A stretch of 19,006 nucleotides of DNA. It comes from Candidatus Roizmanbacteria bacterium (GTDB lineage: Bacteria; Patescibacteriota; Microgenomatia; UBA1406; GWC2-37-13). Below are positions 7,223 through 15,164 of this stretch, piece by piece. The notes under the pieces were generated by a model that was not told the DNA's origin, made no database searches, and saw nothing but the letters and a program-made list of their open reading frames with translations. The stretch's first letter is position 1, and each line of letters starts with the position of its first letter. The stretch is from contig JANLIS010000120.1 of assembly GCA_024653985.1 (NCBI GenBank), forward strand, positions 1-19,006. The letters run 5' to 3'. The translations under genes were made by a program, and so were the position numbers.

Positions 7223-10111
7223 TTTGTTATTTTGTCTTCTTAAGTATTCCCCGGTATAAGATTCCTTTTCTTTAAGAATACCACTTATCTCTCCCTGATA
7301 AATAACCTTTCCACCCTTATCTCCCCCATCGGGTCCTAGATCAATTATATATTGGCAGTTTTTAATAATATCAAGATTGTGTTCTATCACTATTACCGTG
7401 TTACCGCGGTCAACTAATTCAGTAATAGTATGAAGTAATTTTTCAATATCATAAAAGTGCAAACCGGTCGTCGGTTCATCTAGGATATATACTGTTCTGC
7501 CTGTATCTCTCCTTGAAAGTTCGTTAGCCAATTTTAACCGCTGTGCCTCTCCACCTGACAACGTTGGTGCCGGTTGTCCCAATTCCAAATAACCGAGCCC
7601 GGTTTTTTGCAAGAAACTTAATTTAGAATATACCTTAAAATAACTATTAAAAAAAATTAATGCTTCATCAACAGTCATTTTTAAGATCTCGTAAATATTT
7701 TTACCTTTATACTTAACCTCAAGCGTTTCTTTGTTATAACGGTTTCCTTGACAGACATCACAGATCACATATACATCAGCTAAAAATTGCATCTCGATTT
7801 TCAACACGCCGGCACCCTGACATTTTTCGCAACGGCCGCCCTTGATATTAAATGAAAATCTCCCTTTTTCATATCCCCGTTCACGAGCATCGATCGTCGA
7901 TGCAAAAATCTCCCGTATTTCATCAAAGAATCCTATATAGGTAGCGGGATTGGAACGAGGGGTTCTTCCAATTGGAGACTGATCAACCATATGAACGCGA
8001 TCAAGATACTGATATCCTTCTATCTTTTTGAACTCGCCGATCTTATCATGAAAATATCCGTCAAGATAATATTTTAGAGCCGGGTAAATGGTTTCCGTTA
8101 CCAATGAAGATTTTCCCGTACCGGAAACACCTGTCACGCCGATCAAGTTACCTAAGGGGATTTTGACATTTATATTTTTTAGGTTATTGTGAGTAATCCC
8201 AGATATTATCAGTTCTCCATGATTTGTTTGTATTGGTTTTATTCCTCCATTACCGACGGAGATCTTTTTCTCACCGGTAAGATATTGACCTGTTAGAGAA
8301 GTTTTTGTTTTTTTCATTTCGGAAAGGTTTCCGCTGAATATTACTTTGCCTCCATTTTTGCCAGCCTTTTCTCCAAGCTCAACCAAATAATCGGCCGACT
8401 CCATGGTTTCCCTATCATGTTCAACGACGATCAGGCTATTACCAAGATCTCTCAAGTTTTTTAAGGTTGTAATCAAAGCGGCAACATCTTTTGGATGAAG
8501 TCCGATCGACGGTTCATCAAGCACATAAAGGACTCCCGTCAAACCGCTACCTATTTGGGAGGCGAGGCGAATCCTTTGCAGTTCTCCTCCTGATAAAGTT
8601 CCTGCTCGTCTACTTATCGTCAGATATGAAAGACCGACACTTCTTAAAAAGTTCAGTCTGGTCAAGATCTCCTTTATAATGGGTTTTGCAATTTGATTTT
8701 CATAAACAGATAAAGCCGACGCTAGTTTTTCCCTAAAATAGTTTGTCAAGTGGTCAATCGATTGATCTGATATCTCGGTGATATTATTTTTATCGACCGT
8801 GATCGCAAGAATTTCCGGTTTTAGTCTGAGTCCTTTACATTTTGGACAGGTTTCTTCCCTCATGTATTTTTGTATCTCCATGGCAGAATAATCTCCTTGG
8901 GTTTCTATATACCTTCGTTCCAACTCGGCGATGATCCCTGAAAATTTTTCCGTGATAGCCGTTGCATGACCAAATCTATTTAAACCCTCAACCCTATACG
9001 TTTTATTGGTGCCTTTTAAAAGGGTGTCAATTTGTTTTTCCGTTAATCCGCTTATCGGTTTGTTCATGTCAATTCCCTCCTCCTCACACACCTGTTTGAT
9101 CAAACGGACGTACCATGTTTCATGAAAAAATAATTTATTGAAAGGAAGGATTCCGCCTTCAAGTAGAGAAAGGTTTTTGTTTAATATCAAACTTTTATCA
9201 ACGGCAAAAATTGTTCCGATTCCCCGGCAGTTTTCACAAGCTCCAAGAGGTGAATTGAAAGAAAACATTCTTGGTTCGATTTCTGGCAAAGACAGATTGC
9301 ATATAGGACACGAAAATTTTTCAGAATAAAGATGCTCCTTCTTGTCGGTTTTGATAATGACCAGGCCATCGGAGAGTTTTAAAGATTGCTCAATAACATT
9401 TACCAACCTTGACCTCAAGTTTTCTTTAAACACATTATTTTTCATTTCCTTGTGACCGAAATAGATCGTGTCCATCAACGCTTCTATCTTATGTTTATTC
9501 GTTTTTATAAGATCGATCTCGGAATCTAAGCTGAAATTTTTTCCATCAACAATAATTTGATTAATCCCCTTTGAACGGAGATTGTCAAAAAGATCTTTAA
9601 ACTCACCCTTTTTATTGCGGACGACAGGAGACAAGATCAGAAATTGATGAGATTTTATTTTATCGGTAAGAATCTTATCTTCAATTTCTTTTATTACCCT
9701 TTGCACGATCTCGTCAACCGACATTTTACTGATCTCGCGACCGCAATTCTGACAGTGAGGATGGCCTACCTTAGCAAAAAGTAAACGTAAATAATCATAA
9801 ATTTCCGTGATCGTTCCAACAGTTGACCGAGGATTGTGGGAGGTTGTTTTTTGATCTATAGATATTGCCGGAGACAGCCCTTCTATTAGGTCGACATCAG
9901 GCTTATCCATAATTCCCAAAAATTGTCGAGCATATGCTGATAATGATTCAACATATCTTCGTTGACCTTCGGCATAGATCGTATCAAATGCCAAAGAAGA
10001 TTTTCCGGATCCAGAAATTCCGGTAATAACAACAACTTTATTTTTTGGAATATCAACATTGATATTTTTCAAATTGTGCTGACGAGCTCCTCTGATACGT
10101 ATGTGATCCAT
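7220..10111 (-). CDS. uvrA: UvrABC excinuclease subunit A
   Basis: UvrA is the damage-sensing ABC ATPase dimer that loads UvrB. The 963-residue product is full length. It has Walker A GISGSGKSSL (31-40), a zinc module Cys268/271/292/295, signature TLSGGELQR (505-513), Walker B LDEPSIGLHP (531-540), a second Walker A GVSGTGKSSL (661-670), the second zinc module Cys761/764/784/787, signature LSGGEAQRLKLA (851-862) and Walker B LDEPTTGLH (878-886). An extra CxxC pair (Cys120, Cys123) lies in HCQNCG. It follows uvrB on the same strand, across a 112-base repeat-filled spacer. The last codons run into the repeat words of the next spacer. Confidence 0.98.
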   Translation of the reverse strand: MDHIRIRGARQHNLKNINVDIPKNKVVVITGISGSGKSSLAFDTIYAEGQRRYVESLSAYARQFLGIMDKPDVDLIEGLSPAISIDQKTTSHNPRSTVGTITEIYDYLRLLFAKVGHPHCQNCGREISKMSVDEIVQRVIKEIEDKILTDKIKSHQFLILSPVVRNKKGEFKDLFDNLRSKGINQIIVDGKNFSLDSEIDLIKTNKHKIEALMDTIYFGHKEMKNNVFKENLRSRLVNVIEQSLKLSDGLVIIKTDKKEHLYSEKFSCPICNLSLPEIEPRMFSFNSPLGACENCRGIGTIFAVDKSLILNKNLSLLEGGILPFNKLFFHETWYVRLIKQVCEEEGIDMNKPISGLTEKQIDTLLKGTNKTYRVEGLNRFGHATAITEKFSGIIAELERRYIETQGDYSAMEIQKYMREETCPKCKGLRLKPEILAITVDKNNITEISDQSIDHLTNYFREKLASALSVYENQIAKPIIKEILTRLNFLRSVGLSYLTISRRAGTLSGGELQRIRLASQIGSGLTGVLYVLDEPSIGLHPKDVAALITTLKNLRDLGNSLIVVEHDRETMESADYLVELGEKAGKNGGKVIFSGNLSEMKKTKTSLTGQYLTGEKKISVGNGGIKPIQTNHGELIISGITHNNLKNINVKIPLGNLIGVTGVSGTGKSSLVTETIYPALKYYLDGYFHDKIGEFKKIEGYQYLDRVHMVDQSPIGRTPRSNPATYIGFFDEIREIFASTIDARERGYEKGRFSFNIKGGRCEKCQGAGVLKIEMQFLADVYVICDVCQGNRYNKETLEVKYKGKNIYEILKMTVDEALIFFNSYFKVYSKLSFLQKTGLGYLELGQPAPTLSGGEAQRLKLANELSRRDTGRTVYILDEPTTGLHFYDIEKLLHTITELVDRGNTVIVIEHNLDIIKNCQYIIDLGPDGGDKGGKVIYQGEISGILKEKESYTGEYLRRQNNK

Positions 10112-10223
10112 ATATAAAATTTCTAATTACTAATTGACCTAATTAACCTAAATAATTCCCAATTTCCAATTGGTCATTGGATATTTTTTAGGTCAATTAG
10201 AATAACTAGATCAATTAGGTTAA
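10112..10223. repeat. spacer built from TAATTGACC/GGTCAATTA inverted words
   Basis: The spacer between uvrB and uvrA is an array of related words in both orientations. CTAATTGACCTA (10130-10141) is inverted as TAGGTCAATTAG (10189-10200), and TAATTAACCTAA is inverted as TTAGGTTAATTA at about 10215-10226. The result is a long imperfect hairpin reaching the uvrB stop codon. The word differs from that in the next spacer, so the two arrays are not copies of each other. Confidence 0.6.
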
Positions 10224-12290
10224 TTAATTTTTAATGTCTTTTATTTTTTCCCTAATCCTAATCGCCAGTTCAAAGTTTAGGTTTTCTGCCTGATTTTTCA
10301 TTTCCCTTTCCATTTTTTTGACTAACTTTTTTTTATCAAAAGGGGTCAGACTTTCAATATTCATTTCATCAAGATATCTTGAATCAAAATCACGGTCATA
10401 GAATAAACTTTTTTCTTCTTGTTCAATGATCTTTTCCCTGATCGGCTTATAGATAGTTTTTGGCGTGATCTTATGTTTAGTGTTATATTCTACTTGATAC
10501 TTTCTTCTTCTGTTGATCTCCCCAACCGCTAGATTTATTGACTTGGTCATCACATCTGCGTAAATGATAACCTGTCCAGTGATATTTCTGGCTGCTCTTC
10601 CCATCGTTTGAATTAGTGAAGTTCTTGATCTCAAAAATCCTTCCTTGTCGGCATCAAGTATTGCTACCAAAGTAACTTCCGGCAGATCTAACCCTTCGCG
10701 GAGAAGATTAACACCGATCAAGACATCAAAATTTCCTTTTCTTAAGTTTTCCAAGATGTTTGATCTTTCCAATGTCTTAACATCACTATGAAGATATGCG
10801 GCATTAATTTTCTTTTCTTTTAAATAAACAGACAGATCTTCAGCCATTTTTTTTGTTAAAGTTGTCACTAAAACTTTTTCTTTTACCTTGACTCTCTTTT
10901 CTATCTCAGTAATCAGGTCCTGTACTTCGTTTGTAGACGGTTTAATAATAATTTCCGGATCAATTATCCCAGTCGGCCTAATTAATTGTTCTACAATTCC
11001 ATTATTGTTTTTAAACTTTTGACTTTTTAATTTAATTTTTGACTTTTGACTTTTGACTTTTGACTTTTCTATTTCCCATTGATTAGGAGTAGCCGATACA
11101 TATATAATTTTCGATGCCATCGGATAAAATTCTTCAAATTTCAAAGGTCTGTTATCAAGGGCTGATCTTAACCGAAAACCATAATCAATCAAAGTATTTT
11201 TTCGGGAATAGTCACCATTGAACATGCCTCTGATCTGAGGAACGGTCATGTGCGACTCATCAATGAACAAAAGCCACTGATCTCCATATGTCTGGTTAAA
11301 ATAATTGATCAAGCTATATGGAGGATCACCGATCTTTCTGCCATCAAAATAACGAGAATAATTTTCTATGCCATTGACGTATCCAACTTCCTTGATCATT
11401 TCAAGATCATAGTTAACCTTTCTGACCAATCTTTGCATTTCCACAAGTTTATTTTTCTTTTTTAATTCGTTAGCCTCTTTTTTAAGGTCATCCCTAATCT
11501 GTTGTTCGGCATTTTTGAAAACAGAAGGATCCATCAAATAGTGTTTGGCCGGATATATTATCAGCTTGGAGCTTTGATCTTTGAGGACTGGATCTTTAAT
11601 TAATTTTCCCGTCAAAGGTTCAAACTTTTCTATTTTCTTCACAACATTATTATTCAATGTCACTCTGTATCCCATATCCTCATACGCTGGATAAATATCA
11701 ATACGGTCTCCCCTTATCCTAAAAGTCCCTCGTTTAAAATCAAACTCGCTCCTTGAATATTGGAGTTCTATCAAACGTCGACCTATATTTTTCAGGTCGA
11801 TTTTTTGCTCAATATCCAACTCCAATATAAAACGACCATATTCAACCGGGGAACCGATGTTGTAAATACAGGAGACAGAGGCGACGACTACCACGTCCTT
11901 TCTGGTTAAAATATTAGTTGTGGCTTTTAATCGAAGCTTATCAATCAGTTCATTAATTTGCGCTTCTTTTTCGATATAGGTATCTGAGGACGGTATGTAG
12001 GCTTCAGGTTGGTAATAGTCATAGTAAGAAACAAAATATGAGACAGCATTTTCTGGAAAAAAATCCCTAAATTCTTGATAAAGTTGTCCGGCTAAAGTTT
12101 TGTTGTGAGAAATAATAAGGGCCGGCATTTGTAATTTTTCAATCATGTTGGCTAACGTAAAAGTTTTACCAGACCCAGTCACCCCAAGAAGTACTTGGTC
12201 TTTTTTCCCCATTTTAATTCCAGCGACTAATTTTTCAATCGCCTGCGGCTGATCACCGGTTGGAGAAAATGATGATTTAAGTTTAAACAT
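10224..12290 (-). CDS. uvrB: UvrABC excinuclease subunit B, with repeat-derived insertion
   Basis: UvrB is the helicase-like damage-verification subunit that recruits UvrC. With the ATG start the product has 688 residues. It shows Walker A GVTGSGKTFTLANMI, the beta-hairpin region YYDYYQPEAYIPSSDTYIEK, DESH, the SATP motif, the QTMGRAARN motif VI and a C-terminal UVR motif (AENLNFELAIRIREKI) that meets UvrC. A TTG twelve bases upstream is in frame, but it lies before the expected transcription start of the TGcTATAAT promoter, so I choose ATG at 12290. About 22 residues, K/S/Q-rich, are inserted between YVSATPNQWEIE and GIVEQLIRPTG where other UvrB proteins have almost none; they are encoded by a heptamer repeat. 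Confidence 0.97.
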   Translation of the reverse strand: MFKLKSSFSPTGDQPQAIEKLVAGIKMGKKDQVLLGVTGSGKTFTLANMIEKLQMPALIISHNKTLAGQLYQEFRDFFPENAVSYFVSYYDYYQPEAYIPSSDTYIEKEAQINELIDKLRLKATTNILTRKDVVVVASVSCIYNIGSPVEYGRFILELDIEQKIDLKNIGRRLIELQYSRSEFDFKRGTFRIRGDRIDIYPAYEDMGYRVTLNNNVVKKIEKFEPLTGKLIKDPVLKDQSSKLIIYPAKHYLMDPSVFKNAEQQIRDDLKKEANELKKKNKLVEMQRLVRKVNYDLEMIKEVGYVNGIENYSRYFDGRKIGDPPYSLINYFNQTYGDQWLLFIDESHMTVPQIRGMFNGDYSRKNTLIDYGFRLRSALDNRPLKFEEFYPMASKIIYVSATPNQWEIEKSKVKSQKSKIKLKSQKFKNNNGIVEQLIRPTGIIDPEIIIKPSTNEVQDLITEIEKRVKVKEKVLVTTLTKKMAEDLSVYLKEKKINAAYLHSDVKTLERSNILENLRKGNFDVLIGVNLLREGLDLPEVTLVAILDADKEGFLRSRTSLIQTMGRAARNITGQVIIYADVMTKSINLAVGEINRRRKYQVEYNTKHKITPKTIYKPIREKIIEQEEKSLFYDRDFDSRYLDEMNIESLTPFDKKKLVKKMEREMKNQAENLNFELAIRIREKIKDIKN
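11017..11064. repeat. TTTTGAC tandem heptamers inside uvrB
   Basis: Four perfect TTTTGAC copies stand head to tail at 11037-11064 and a fifth at 11017-11023, separated by an AT-rich degenerate stretch. Three heptamers equal seven codons, so the minus strand reads a repeating KSKVKSQ peptide. The insertion keeps the uvrB frame and falls in a loop after the SATP motif. Confidence 0.8.
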
Positions 12291-12304
12291 ATGTGCAACC
12301 AATA

Positions 12305-12313
12305 ATTATAGCA
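12305..12313 (-). promoter_or_regulatory. extended -10 promoter of uvrB
   Basis: TGcTATAAT on the minus strand ends 14 bases before ATG 12290, giving a start near 12298 and a leader of about eight bases. A weak GGAAG/CTTCC hairpin (12321-12338) lies just upstream, after the aminotransferase stop; no U-tract follows it. Confidence 0.6.
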
Positions 12314-12343
12314 GTAATTTGGAAGAATTATTACTTCCGCAGT

Positions 12344-14239
12344 TCATTGAAACAATTCTTCGGAATATTGATAGTGGTTTTGCGAAATTTTCTCTATAAA
12401 TGTCTCTACTTCCGGTAAAATTTTTTCATGATTTAGCTCCTTCATCTTTTTATATAGTCTTTCTATAGCACGTTGTTTTGCTTCTTCTCCCATAGTCGCT
12501 GAAAGAATCACCTCAAGAAATACATCTTTATAAACACCTATTTGTAAATTTTCTGGCTTTATTCTTGTGTAATTTTGTCTTAAATAATGTAATGTTGGAG
12601 GATTTGAAGGTTGGTTGCCAGATATATATTTTGATTCTGGCCTGCAAGTACTTCCTGCAAGTGAATATAATTTAATTTTTTCTCCTATTTTTGCATAAAG
12701 GTCTGCCGAAACATGGTGCGTGTTACGCCAGCCAAACATAAACTTTTCTTTTCCAATAATGACTTCATCATCTAAATTAAGTTTGTCATTTTCAAAAGCC
12801 AAATACAAAGCTTCTCGATAACTTTTTTCATATAATGCCCTCTGTTTTTCGTAAAAAGCTTGGACTTTTTGAATGTGTTCAGTGAAAGCGTGTGTTTCCT
12901 CATCGTATTTTAAAATGGCAACAATTTCTCCACTTAAATTTCCGGAGTATCCTAATATTTCATTATATTGAGGTTTAAGCATTGCTTCTTTTATAAAGGC
13001 AAATTTACCAGGTTCCATATTTGAATAAACTAAGCCGATTCGTCCGGGCGCCCCCTTTTTAGAAAAAGTTTCAAAAGCTACGACTCGATTTGGTAAAAGA
13101 TGGAAAAGTGAGTTTTTTTCTGTTGCTCCAAGACCCAAATACGCACGATCTTCGAAAACCTTTTTACCTAAATATTCCTCTTTTTTTAGTTCTTCAGCAA
13201 CCTCATCAAGGTTTGTTATTTGTTTTGGTATTGGATTTCCTTCGGCAAGATATATTGCCTCGCATCTTTTACTGTCTAAAGCTGATCTTAATGCTTTAAT
13301 ATTCATTTGACCAGTTTTTTCATCAATTGGAATAATCCTAAATTTTACTAGGCCTTGTTTCATAAATTCATTAGAGGCCATCAAAAGACCTGCATAAGTA
13401 GGATCTGTAATGGCAATTTCAACAGGATTTTCTGAAGTAACGTCCTTTGTTTTTAAAACAAGCATTCTTATCATATAGGAAAGGGCTTGTTGAGAACCAT
13501 AAGTAAAGAATAAACCGTCAGACTGTTTTTCTTTTGTAAAATTTTGCCTAATTATATTATGTTCTTCTTCACCTATAAAACTATCAATAACTAAATTTCT
13601 ATGCTCGGGTGCAGCACCTGCGTTTGGGTAATTTTGTATTAATGCGTCTATTTCTTGATCACTCCACTTTAATGTAGCAACATAAGCTGGAATAAATACA
13701 TTTCTGTGGAATGCAGCGGTTAATTCTGTTGGTGGAAGACCACCGCCAAAAAGATTGGCATCAGGATCGGTTTTTGCCTGAGCAATCATTTTTTGTAGAG
13801 GAGACTCTCCTTCAGGATTGGGCCAATCAAGAAATTCTGGATAAGAATTACTTAATTCGAATTTTATTTCAGACTGATTATTTTTCAAGGAAGAATCCGT
13901 TAATATATTTACAGAAACACCAATATTCAAAGGTTCCAGACTATGATTCAATCCCGATTTTTCAAACTTATGACGAATAATTTTAATCCCGGTAAATTGT
14001 TGAAATTTCCAGTCCATAACTTCGTCTGAGAAACCATTTTTTGCTTTAAGTTCTTTTATAAACCTACTATTCATCTGATAATCATGTTTCATTCTTTCTG
14101 CAGCCTTATCAACACTCCCTGGAAATTTTGCAGTTTCTTGAAGAAAAAATGAATCAGATAAATTTGCTGAACGCATTAAACTATCAAACACTCTGGATGG
14201 TAATACTTTTGGTACAGCTACCCTTTTTTCAAGTGCCAT
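12344..14239 (-). CDS. fold type I PLP-dependent aminotransferase with long N-terminal extension
   Basis: The 631-residue product contains an aminotransferase class I/II core from about residue 150. Visible features are the glycine turn and helix FTYGSQQALSYMIRML (245-260), DPTYAGLL (279-286), Asn335 in EGNPIP, Asp364 and Tyr367 in EDRAYLG, the PLP lysine Lys394 in TFSKKGAPGRIG with Arg400, and Arg554 in YLRQNY as the likely carboxylate-binding arginine. The order and NAGAAPEHRN segment recall the LysN/2-aminoadipate aminotransferase type, but NPTG is replaced by NPIP and some 150 extra residues precede the core. The amino acid substrate cannot be named. It has its own strong promoter with a leader of about 125 bases and is followed 54 bases later by uvrB. 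Confidence 0.85.
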   Translation of the reverse strand: MALEKRVAVPKVLPSRVFDSLMRSANLSDSFFLQETAKFPGSVDKAAERMKHDYQMNSRFIKELKAKNGFSDEVMDWKFQQFTGIKIIRHKFEKSGLNHSLEPLNIGVSVNILTDSSLKNNQSEIKFELSNSYPEFLDWPNPEGESPLQKMIAQAKTDPDANLFGGGLPPTELTAAFHRNVFIPAYVATLKWSDQEIDALIQNYPNAGAAPEHRNLVIDSFIGEEEHNIIRQNFTKEKQSDGLFFTYGSQQALSYMIRMLVLKTKDVTSENPVEIAITDPTYAGLLMASNEFMKQGLVKFRIIPIDEKTGQMNIKALRSALDSKRCEAIYLAEGNPIPKQITNLDEVAEELKKEEYLGKKVFEDRAYLGLGATEKNSLFHLLPNRVVAFETFSKKGAPGRIGLVYSNMEPGKFAFIKEAMLKPQYNEILGYSGNLSGEIVAILKYDEETHAFTEHIQKVQAFYEKQRALYEKSYREALYLAFENDKLNLDDEVIIGKEKFMFGWRNTHHVSADLYAKIGEKIKLYSLAGSTCRPESKYISGNQPSNPPTLHYLRQNYTRIKPENLQIGVYKDVFLEVILSATMGEEAKQRAIERLYKKMKELNHEKILPEVETFIEKISQNHYQYSEELFQ

Positions 14240-14348
14240 TTTAAAAATAAATAATTTTTAATCGTGATTCTTTGATTGATTTTTGTGTAGATGATTTGGA
14301 AAGATAAATTTCGAAGTACTGCTCGATAGTTATTTGGTTTGACATATG

Positions 14349-14362
14349 TTGAATATGTTCAA
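14349..14362. promoter_or_regulatory. candidate operator TTGAA-N4-TTCAA between divergent promoters
   Basis: TTGAATATGTTCAA is an inverted repeat that covers the -35 of the dedA promoter and falls just past the predicted start of the aminotransferase transcript. One bound repressor could affect both directions. No regulator gene is in the window. Confidence 0.3.
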
Positions 14363-14378
14363 TTTATGCCATTATACT
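14349..14378 (+). promoter_or_regulatory. probable dedA promoter
   Basis: TTGAAT (14349-14354), 18-base spacer, TATACT (14373-14378), start near 14385 and a leader of about 50 bases to ATG 14435. Its -10 overlaps the -10 of the opposite promoter. Confidence 0.45.
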
Positions 14379-14398
14379 GACCAATATATTTTTGTCAA
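14371..14398 (-). promoter_or_regulatory. consensus sigma-70-type promoter of the aminotransferase gene
   Basis: On the minus strand TTGACA (14398-14393), 16-base spacer, TATAAT (14376-14371). Both hexamers are perfect consensus. The start would be near 14364, leaving about 125 bases of AT-rich leader in which I see no recognisable riboswitch. Confidence 0.65.
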
Positions 14399-14434
14399 GT
14401 TGAAAAGATACCCTTCATATGGAATAATGTCAAG

Positions 14435-15079
14435 ATGGATGTAATTAAATTTCTGATCGATTTCATTATTCACATCGACGTACATTTGGGTTCGATCATC
14501 TCTACATACGGTTTAGCAACTTATGTAATTTTATTTCTTATTATTTTTATGGAGACCGGATTGGTTTTTACTCCTTTTTTACCAGGTGATTCACTGCTCT
14601 TTGCTGCCGGTGCTTTTGCCGCTTTAAACTCACTAAATATTTTTGTTCTTTGGATAGTTCTGTTATTGGCTGCCTTGATCGGCAATACCAGTAATTATTG
14701 GATCGGATATTTTTTCGGAAAAAAAATCGTCGCCCACCCAAGAATCCCAATAGATGAAGAGCATATTAAAGAAACTAAAAAATTTTTTGACAAATACGGA
14801 GGCAAAACTATTATCATAGCCAGATTTATGCCGTTTGTCAGGACATTTGCTCCGTTTGTTGCAGGAGTGAGTAGGATGAGCTACAAACAATTTATTTCAT
14901 ACGACCTGATTGGCGCTTTTTCTTGGGTAACCGTCGGGACGGTTGCCGGATATTTTTTTGGAAATATAAGATTTGTAAGAGAAAACTTTTCATTGGTGAT
15001 TTTTGGAGTAATTATCATATCTTTACTTCCGATAGTCTTTGAAATCTGTAGGAAAAAATTGTTAAATCGTAAATCTTAA
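14435..15079 (+). CDS. DedA family membrane protein
   Basis: The 214-residue product is a full-length DedA (SNARE-associated/VTT domain) protein of the cytoplasmic membrane. Members are implicated in recycling of undecaprenyl-phosphate and other lipids and in envelope homeostasis. The family core is clear: METGLVFTPFLPGDSLLFAAG at about 40-60 and ARFMPFVRTFAPFVAGVSRMSYKQF at about 129-153, with hydrophobic segments before, between and after. The C-terminal end is a membrane helix (about 184-203) with a basic tail. There is no Shine-Dalgarno sequence. rsmI follows after an 85-base repeat-filled spacer on the same strand and may be cotranscribed. Confidence 0.92.
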   Translation: MDVIKFLIDFIIHIDVHLGSIISTYGLATYVILFLIIFMETGLVFTPFLPGDSLLFAAGAFAALNSLNIFVLWIVLLLAALIGNTSNYWIGYFFGKKIVAHPRIPIDEEHIKETKKFFDKYGGKTIIIARFMPFVRTFAPFVAGVSRMSYKQFISYDLIGAFSWVTVGTVAGYFFGNIRFVRENFSLVIFGVIIISLLPIVFEICRKKLLNRKS

Positions 15080-15164
15080 AGGTTAAATAAATATTAAAGT
15101 GTTTTTTTTAACCGTTTAAACTTTAACAGTTTGTTTAACAATTAATATTTAATCTTTAACATTT
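15080..15164. repeat. spacer built from GTTAAA/TTTAAC inverted words
   Basis: The dedA-rsmI spacer contains GGTTAAA (15081-15087) inverted as TTTAACC (15107-15113), further (G/C)TTTAAC words at about 15121, 15133 and 15154, and TAAATATTAA inverted as TTAATATTTA. It is a third word family, distinct from those in the uvr spacers, and runs up to the rsmI start. Confidence 0.55.

Noticed and set aside
11017..11064. CRISPR array in the TTTTGAC repeats
   Set aside because: Units are seven bases with no spacers and lie within uvrB.
12291..12302. TTG as the uvrB start
   Set aside because: The predicted transcription start lies downstream of it, and the ATG at 12290 gives the normal UvrB beginning.
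12321..12338. GGAAG/CTTCC hairpin as terminator of the aminotransferase gene
   Set aside because: Only five base pairs and no following U-tract.
13711..13980. Open frames opposite the aminotransferase, uvrA and transglutaminase-fold genes
   Set aside because: They have no recognisable motifs or start signals and are explained by the codon pattern of the true genes on the other strand.
14240..14364. Riboswitch in the long leader of the aminotransferase gene
   Set aside because: The leader is AT-rich with no strong stems or known aptamer motif that I can see.
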